Shown here: positions 60,120 to 64,000 of the stretch, in pieces
Numbering within the stretch: the first letter of the stretch is position 1
Layout of the letters: every line of letters begins with the position of its first letter
Assembly (NCBI RefSeq): GCF_010550695.1
Contig: NZ_JAAGOB010000010.1
Span: forward strand, 96,789-160,788
Direction of reading: 5' to 3'
Length of the DNA stretch: 64,000 nucleotides
From: Phytoactinopolyspora alkaliphila
Lineage (GTDB): Bacteria > Actinomycetota > Actinomycetes > Jiangellales > Jiangellaceae
The notes under the pieces: generated by a model
What the model was told of the DNA's origin: nothing
The model's input: the letters and a program-made list of their open reading frames with translations, nothing else
The model's database searches: none
Position numbers and translations under genes: made by a program

Positions 60120-61058
60120 ATGACGAATACGTGGCGCAGCGAACTGCTCGAACAACTGGAGTTCTATTGGACGGCCCACTTCTTGCCGCGTCTGAAGGGA
60201 ATGACCGACGAGGAGTACTTCTGGGAGCCGGTGGGCGGCTGCTGGAGCCTGCGCGAGGACGGCCAGGGTGCGCTGGCGTTGGAGCTGTTCTCGCCGGAGC
60301 CTCCGGTGCCACCTGTTACCACCGTCGCGTGGCGGACCGTCCACATCGGCCGGGACATTTTCGGCACCCGCGCGCGTGCCCTCTTCGGCCCCACGCCCGC
60401 ACCCGACGATGCCGACATGTACGACCTGCGGCACTGGCCCGAACCGCTTCCCCGGACCGCCGACGACGCTCTGGCCTTCCTCGAGCGGGCCTACGAGCTC
60501 TGGCACGATGGCGTGGCCGCCCTCAGCGATGAGGATCTCAGAGAGCCCCTCGGCCCCAAGGGCGGCGAGTTCGCCGAGTTCTCGATGTCCCAGCTGGTTC
60601 TCCACATCAACCGCGAGGTCATGGCACACGGAGCGGAGATCTGCCTGTTGCGTGACCTGTTCCGGGCATACCGGGATCGCCAGGATCCCGTGGTGGCGGC
60701 ATGCCTCGCCGGCGGCGCGGACGCGGTGGCAGGGCTGCTGGCCGAAGACTCGGCCGCGAGCGAGCGGTTGCGGGCGCGCCGACCGCAGCTGGTCGCCGAG
60801 GTTGCCGGGCTGCGCCACTGGGACGTCCTCCGGTTGCTCGTGGAGCACGGCCTCGACGTCAACGCCGGCTCTCCGTCAGCCCTGCACTACGCGGCGGCGG
60901 CCGGTGCTGTGGACGAGGCGCGATTCCTGATCGAACACGGCGCCGACCTGGAGAGCGTGGATAGCCGATTCGGTTTCCCGCCGGCCGGCTGGGCCGACTA
61001 CTTCGGCCAGAGCGAGGTAGCCGGTTACCTGCGGAAAGCCGCTGGCGTGGTGCGCTGA
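60120..61058 (+). CDS. DinB-like domain fused to ankyrin repeats
   Basis: A 312-residue fusion. Residues 1-190 are a four-helix DinB-type domain (WRSELLEQLEFYWTAHFLPRLKGMTDEEYFWEPVGGCWSLR, then AWRTVHIGRDIFGTRA and QLVLHINREVMAHGAEICLLRDLF, whose His residues may bind a metal). Residues 210-310 carry ankyrin-like repeats (DVLRLLVEHGLDVNAGSPSALHYAAAAGAVDEARFLIEHGADLES). The fusion is unusual. DinB-family proteins include thiol transferases for low-molecular-weight thiols such as mycothiol. ATG 60120 is chosen over GTG 60090. Confidence 0.85.
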   Translation: MTNTWRSELLEQLEFYWTAHFLPRLKGMTDEEYFWEPVGGCWSLREDGQGALALELFSPEPPVPPVTTVAWRTVHIGRDIFGTRARALFGPTPAPDDADMYDLRHWPEPLPRTADDALAFLERAYELWHDGVAALSDEDLREPLGPKGGEFAEFSMSQLVLHINREVMAHGAEICLLRDLFRAYRDRQDPVVAACLAGGADAVAGLLAEDSAASERLRARRPQLVAEVAGLRHWDVLRLLVEHGLDVNAGSPSALHYAAAAGAVDEARFLIEHGADLESVDSRFGFPPAGWADYFGQSEVAGYLRKAAGVVR

Positions 61059-61123
61059 ACGCACGTACCAGAACGTTTCGGCGGCGAGGATGGCGTGCAC
61101 TCAGCGCACCGGGCCCGCCGCTG

Positions 61124-61483
61124 CTAGCTGTGCTCGTTCGAGTGGGTCGCGCCGAGCCGGTGCAGCATGTCATGGATGGTGTCGTCGTCGAGCGAGTAGA
61201 GGATGGCGCGCCCCTGCCGCTGAAACCGCACCCAGCCGTTGCTGCGCAGCAGCCGCAGCGCATGCGACACCGATGTGTCGCTCATCCCACATGCGGCCGC
61301 GAGGTCGGAGACGGCGATCCCCGGCGCCCGGTGGAGGCAAAAGAGCAGCCGGAGCCGGTTGGGGTCAGCGAGCAGCGCGAACCTGCTCGCCCACTCCTCG
61401 ATCGCGTGATCGTCATGCAGGGCAGCAGCCGCTTCGGCCCGCTTACCGGGATCGATCGCTGGGACGTCAGGCACAGGCCACAT
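61124..61483 (-). CDS. ArsR/SmtB-family metal-responsive-type repressor
   Basis: A 119-residue winged-helix repressor (DPNRLRLLFCLHRAPGIAVSDLAAACGMSDTSVSHALRLLRSNGWV). It has Cys residues near 49 and 64 close to the recognition helix, and a C-terminal His-rich stretch (DDDTIHDMLHRLGATHSNEHS) similar to the alpha-5 metal site of SmtB/NmtR proteins, though the usual Asp-x-His is altered. It faces the ABC binding protein gene across 85 bases containing a perfect operator. It may sense zinc, nickel or another metal. Confidence 0.85.
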   Translation of the reverse strand: MWPVPDVPAIDPGKRAEAAAALHDDHAIEEWASRFALLADPNRLRLLFCLHRAPGIAVSDLAAACGMSDTSVSHALRLLRSNGWVRFQRQGRAILYSLDDDTIHDMLHRLGATHSNEHS

Positions 61484-61530
61484 CTTGCCATCAGGAGCCG
61501 TGCCCCGTTCATCCCATGGCCTTGCCCACC

Positions 61531-61560
61531 TTCACAACTGAACAAGTGTTCAGCTAACGT
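61531..61560 (+). promoter_or_regulatory. Promoter with embedded ArsR operator
   Basis: TTCACA (61531-61536) and TAACGT (61555-61560) form a -35/-10 pair with an 18-base spacer. Inside it lies CTGAACAAGTGTTCAG (61538-61553), a perfect TGAACA-N2-TGTTCA dyad of the kind bound by ArsR/SmtB repressors. Binding would block the promoter. The start point would be close to the GTG at 61569, giving a nearly leaderless mRNA. Confidence 0.75.
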
Positions 61561-61568
61561 CGTGATAC

Positions 61569-63188
61569 GTGAACCGACGTTTGTCTCTCGTGCTCATCGC
61601 AGGTGTCGTGCTGGCTGCCGGGTGCGGCGCGCCCAGCGAAGGCGGCACCAGCGACGACGTCCTCCATCAGCTGGTCCTGGCCGACTCCTACGAGCCGGAG
61701 AACCTCAACCCCGTCACCGGACACGGGGAAGACGGGTCCTCGAAGGTCTACGACGGCCTGCTCCGGCTCGCCGCGACCGAGAACGGCGCACCCGTCCTCG
61801 AGCCAGCGCTGGCCGAGAGCCTGCCTGAGGTGAACGACGACGCGACGCAGTGGACCGTGACGCTGCGCGACGATGTCACTTTCCATGACGGCTCGGAGTT
61901 CGACGCCGACGATGTCGTGGCCACGTTCGAGGCGATCCTCGATCCGGAGTTCGCCTCGCCGCTGGCGTCGTCGTACGCGATGCTCGAAAGCGTCGAGAAG
62001 CTCGGCGAGCGCGAGGTCCGCTTTCACCTGGATCATCCCTACGCCGCATTCGACACCAGGATGCTGCTGGGCATCGTGCCCGGCGAGGCTGTGCGGGACC
62101 CGGGGCCGGTCGAGGAGTCGTCGCTCAACACCGACCCGGTCGGCACTGGCCCGTACCGGCTGGCCGAGTGGCGCCGTGGCGACCAGCTCGTCCTGGAGGC
62201 GAACGAGGAGTACTGGGGCGGCGTTCCCGACGTCAGCAGGCTGACCGTGGTCTCCGCGCCCGACGACAACACACGTGCTCAGCGGATGCGGGCCGGCGAT
62301 TTCGATGGCGCCTGGCTGCCCCCGAAGCTGGCGGCCACCTTCGAAGGCATCGACGGTATGGACGTGGTGGCGAACCCGAGCGCGGACTGGCGCGGAATCA
62401 CCATGCCCTCGGACCATCCCGTCACCGGAGACCGGGACATCAGGCTGGCGCTGAACCTCGCCGTCGACCGCGAGGCGATGATCGAGACGGTCCTGGCCGG
62501 TTACGGCGTGCCGGCATTCACCTTGATTCCCGAGGCGCTCGGTGTGTTCTACGACCCCACGGCGGTCTTCGAGCACGACGTCGAGGCCGCGCGGAGGCTG
62601 CTCGACGAGGCTGGATGGCTCGAGGGCGACGACGGCATCCGGGTCAAGGACGGCCAGCGAGCAGAGTTCACGGTGATGTACTTCCCGTCCGAGACGCTCC
62701 GTCGCGACCTCGGGCAGGCGTTCGTGTCGGACGCGCGGGCCGTCGGCGTGGAGGTGAGCCTGGAAGGTGTGGACAGGCCGGCGTTCCGGCCGCGAATCCC
62801 GGAGGATGCCGGTGTCCTGGGCGGCGGTGATTTCCCGTTCGACCCCGACCCGCAGGTGTACACGTCACTGCATTCACGGTTCGCGGACTACGACGCGAAC
62901 AATCCGTTCCTCAACCCCACGGCCTACCGCAACGACGCCGTGGATGCGGCGCTCGACGCGGGCCGCGGCAGTCTCGACGACGACGAGCGGGTGGCGGCAT
63001 ACCGGACGATTCAGCGGGAGCTGATCGAGAATCCGCCCTACGTCATGCTCGCCTTCCTGGACCACACGTACGTCGTCCGGGGCGATGACTGGACCGGCAG
63101 CGCAGCGGTCGTCGAGCCGCACGCGCATGGGGTGGCGTGGGGACCGTGGTGGAACCTCCACGAGTGGGAATGGCGAGGTGAAGAGTGA
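61569..63188 (+). CDS. ABC transporter substrate-binding lipoprotein, family 5 (peptide/nickel type)
   Basis: A 539-residue family 5 solute-binding protein. A signal peptide ends in the lipobox LAAGC (Cys near residue 19). The mature body has LVLADSYEPENLNPVTGHGEDGSSKVYDGLLRL and VTLRDDVTFHDGSEFDADDVVATFEAIL, and GTGPYRLAEWRRGDQLVLEAN further on, hallmarks of DppA/OppA/NikA proteins. With the ArsR repressor divergent, a metal or metal-chelate ligand is possible. It starts at GTG 61569 with no Shine-Dalgarno, in line with the promoter position. Confidence 0.92.
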   Translation: MNRRLSLVLIAGVVLAAGCGAPSEGGTSDDVLHQLVLADSYEPENLNPVTGHGEDGSSKVYDGLLRLAATENGAPVLEPALAESLPEVNDDATQWTVTLRDDVTFHDGSEFDADDVVATFEAILDPEFASPLASSYAMLESVEKLGEREVRFHLDHPYAAFDTRMLLGIVPGEAVRDPGPVEESSLNTDPVGTGPYRLAEWRRGDQLVLEANEEYWGGVPDVSRLTVVSAPDDNTRAQRMRAGDFDGAWLPPKLAATFEGIDGMDVVANPSADWRGITMPSDHPVTGDRDIRLALNLAVDREAMIETVLAGYGVPAFTLIPEALGVFYDPTAVFEHDVEAARRLLDEAGWLEGDDGIRVKDGQRAEFTVMYFPSETLRRDLGQAFVSDARAVGVEVSLEGVDRPAFRPRIPEDAGVLGGGDFPFDPDPQVYTSLHSRFADYDANNPFLNPTAYRNDAVDAALDAGRGSLDDDERVAAYRTIQRELIENPPYVMLAFLDHTYVVRGDDWTGSAAVVEPHAHGVAWGPWWNLHEWEWRGEE

Positions 63189-63232
63189 GCGGACTGGCGG
63201 ATGCGACGCAGAAGCCCCCGCCCCTCGCCAGG

Positions 63233-63311
63233 CATGCCAGGGGTTGGGGTCGTTGAAAACGGACAAATCGGGCCGCGGAGCGACCACAACCCATGCCAGG
63301 GGTTGTGGTCG
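63233..63311. repeat. Intergenic repeat, copy 2, with hairpin inside an ABC operon
   Basis: A 20-base direct repeat CATGCCAGGGGTTGGGGTCG (63233-63252) recurs at 63292-63311 with one change. The second copy forms the right arm of a perfect 12-base hairpin (63281-63292 with 63300-63311). AAAACGGACAA (63256-63266) is shared with the element at 26.9 kb; the two blocks agree at 42 of 53 bases from that point. It lies between the binding protein and permease genes. Confidence 0.85.
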
Positions 63312-63344
63312 GTGGTAGGGCAGAGGCGGCGGCTGATCGCGCGG

Positions 63345-64000
63345 ATGGCTTTTCGCCGGCTGGCGATGGTCGCGCCCGTGCTGTTCCTGACGTCGGCGGT
63401 GGTCTTCGGCCTTGCGGCGGCCTCACCCTTCGATCCGCTGGCGGGCTATCTGGGAGACCGGTACCTGACGTCGGGCGCCGCGGAGCAGGAGCAATTGCGT
63501 GTGACGCTGGGGCTCGACGACCCGTGGTACGAGCAGTACACCCGGTGGCTCGGCAGCCTCCTGTCCGGTGATCTCGGCACGTCGCGGGTGTACGGACAGC
63601 CGGTGGCACAGGTGCTGGCCGAGCGGCTTCCCTGGACGATGCTCCTGGCCGGCACCGCGCTCGCCGGAGCCGTGCTGGGCGCGCTGGTCCTCGGTGTCTG
63701 GACGGCGTGGCGGCAGGGCGGCCTGGCCGATCGGCTCGTGACGGGGCTGGCGCATGCGCTTGAGGGCGTTCCGCCCTTCGTCTCCGCCCTGGTGGCGATC
63801 GGCGTGTTCGCCCTCGGGCTGTCCTGGCTTCCGGTCGCGGGGCTCACCGATGCGGGGGCGGAGGTGAGCTTCGGCCAGGTCGCGCGGCATCTGGTGCTGC
63901 CCGCGGGTGTCCTGGCCATCGCGCAGATGCCGTGGCTGCTCCTGCACGTGCGGCAGTCGCTGCTCGGTGCTCTTGGCGAGGATCATGTCACCGGGGCACG
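63345..64000 (+). CDS. ABC transporter permease, DppB/NikB type (partial, runs off window)
   Basis: At least 218 residues of a permease; the 3' end is cut by the window edge. MAFRRLAMVAPVLFLTSAVVFGL is the N-terminal membrane helix, DPWYEQYTRWLGSLLSGDLGTSRVYGQPV the conserved DppB periplasmic loop, and LLLHVRQSLLGALGEDHVTGA the start of the EAA loop near the end. An in-frame GTG at 63312 could add 11 residues; no clear ribosome site decides. It is the first permease of the importer begun by the binding protein gene. Confidence 0.9.
   Translation, partial: MAFRRLAMVAPVLFLTSAVVFGLAAASPFDPLAGYLGDRYLTSGAAEQEQLRVTLGLDDPWYEQYTRWLGSLLSGDLGTSRVYGQPVAQVLAERLPWTMLLAGTALAGAVLGALVLGVWTAWRQGGLADRLVTGLAHALEGVPPFVSALVAIGVFALGLSWLPVAGLTDAGAEVSFGQVARHLVLPAGVLAIAQMPWLLLHVRQSLLGALGEDHVTGA

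Noticed and set aside
1-64000. CRISPR arrays, tRNA, rRNA or transposase genes
   Set aside because: No regularly spaced repeat arrays, cloverleaf-forming sequences or transposase motifs were seen on either strand.

Overview
The window is chromosomal DNA from a high-GC Gram-positive actinobacterium. Coding frames have strongly G/C-biased third positions, GTG starts are common, and several genes appear to be leaderless. Marker families are all actinobacterial: two WhiB proteins, SigR/RsrA, the 24-residue ribosomal protein bL37, a TB7.3-type biotinyl carrier, PdtaS, SigF with an RsbW-type anti-sigma factor, and the fused 2-oxoglutarate decarboxylase Kgd. The gene order sigR-rsrA-bL37-biotinyl carrier-pdtaS-whiB1-lipid kinase parallels the Rv3223c-Rv3218 region of Mycobacterium tuberculosis. 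The genus cannot be fixed from sequence reading alone; a Jiangella/Phytoactinopolyspora-like soil actinobacterium is a guess. No rRNA, tRNA, CRISPR array, phage or transposase gene was seen.

Layout. 0-5.2 kb: a G/C homopolymer block, a large STAND-like ATPase, and a tightly coupled three-gene unit (zinc-ribbon protein, FAD monooxygenase, alpha/beta hydrolase), then a WhiB gene. 5.2-9.6 kb: an island with interleaved inverted repeats, a 949-residue sigma/anti-sigma fusion carrying Ig-like and ricin-type lectin domains, and a degenerate GGDEF-like protein just upstream of it. 9.7-12 kb: TetR regulator and divergent QacA/SmvA-type exporter. 12-19.5 kb: core metabolism (hisN, rsgA, aroA and the glycerol genes glpF, glpK, glpD). 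19.5-25.2 kb: accessory genes, including a low-GC reductase-like gene, ArsR and TetR regulators, DoxX, a SRAP-domain protein and a hydrolase. 25.2-34.9 kb: regulatory core (SigR/RsrA, bL37, biotinyl carrier, GlxA-type regulator, PdtaS, WhiB1, lipid kinase, SigF and its anti-sigma factor). 34.9-40.6 kb: polar amino-acid ABC importer, malic enzyme, an oxidoreductase plus MOSC protein. 40.9-46.4 kb: a small ATPase, SGNH hydrolase, DUF6104 and Kgd. 46.7-53.7 kb: CydDC exporter and an ABC-2 export system. 54.2-64 kb: a GNAT protein with a trans-sulfuration PLP enzyme, a D-lactate dehydrogenase-type flavo-iron-sulfur protein, a WYL regulator divergent from a DinB-ankyrin protein, and an ArsR regulator divergent from an oligopeptide/nickel-type ABC importer whose permease runs off the window.

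How the genes work together. Glycerol enters through GlpF and is phosphorylated by GlpK; GlpD, transcribed divergently, oxidises the product. SigR/RsrA is a thiol-redox switch, and a textbook SigR promoter lies in front of sigR, indicating autoregulation. WhiB1, with a Crp-type site upstream, and the other WhiB add Fe-S based control. Divergent regulator/target pairs with visible operators occur at 10.4, 60.1 and 61.5 kb. The most unusual items are the sigma/anti-sigma/Ig/ricin fusion with its inactive GGDEF-like neighbour, the monooxygenase-hydrolase pair with a zinc-ribbon partner, the apparent CTG start of CydD coupled to a small membrane protein, and a family of long intergenic inverted repeats.
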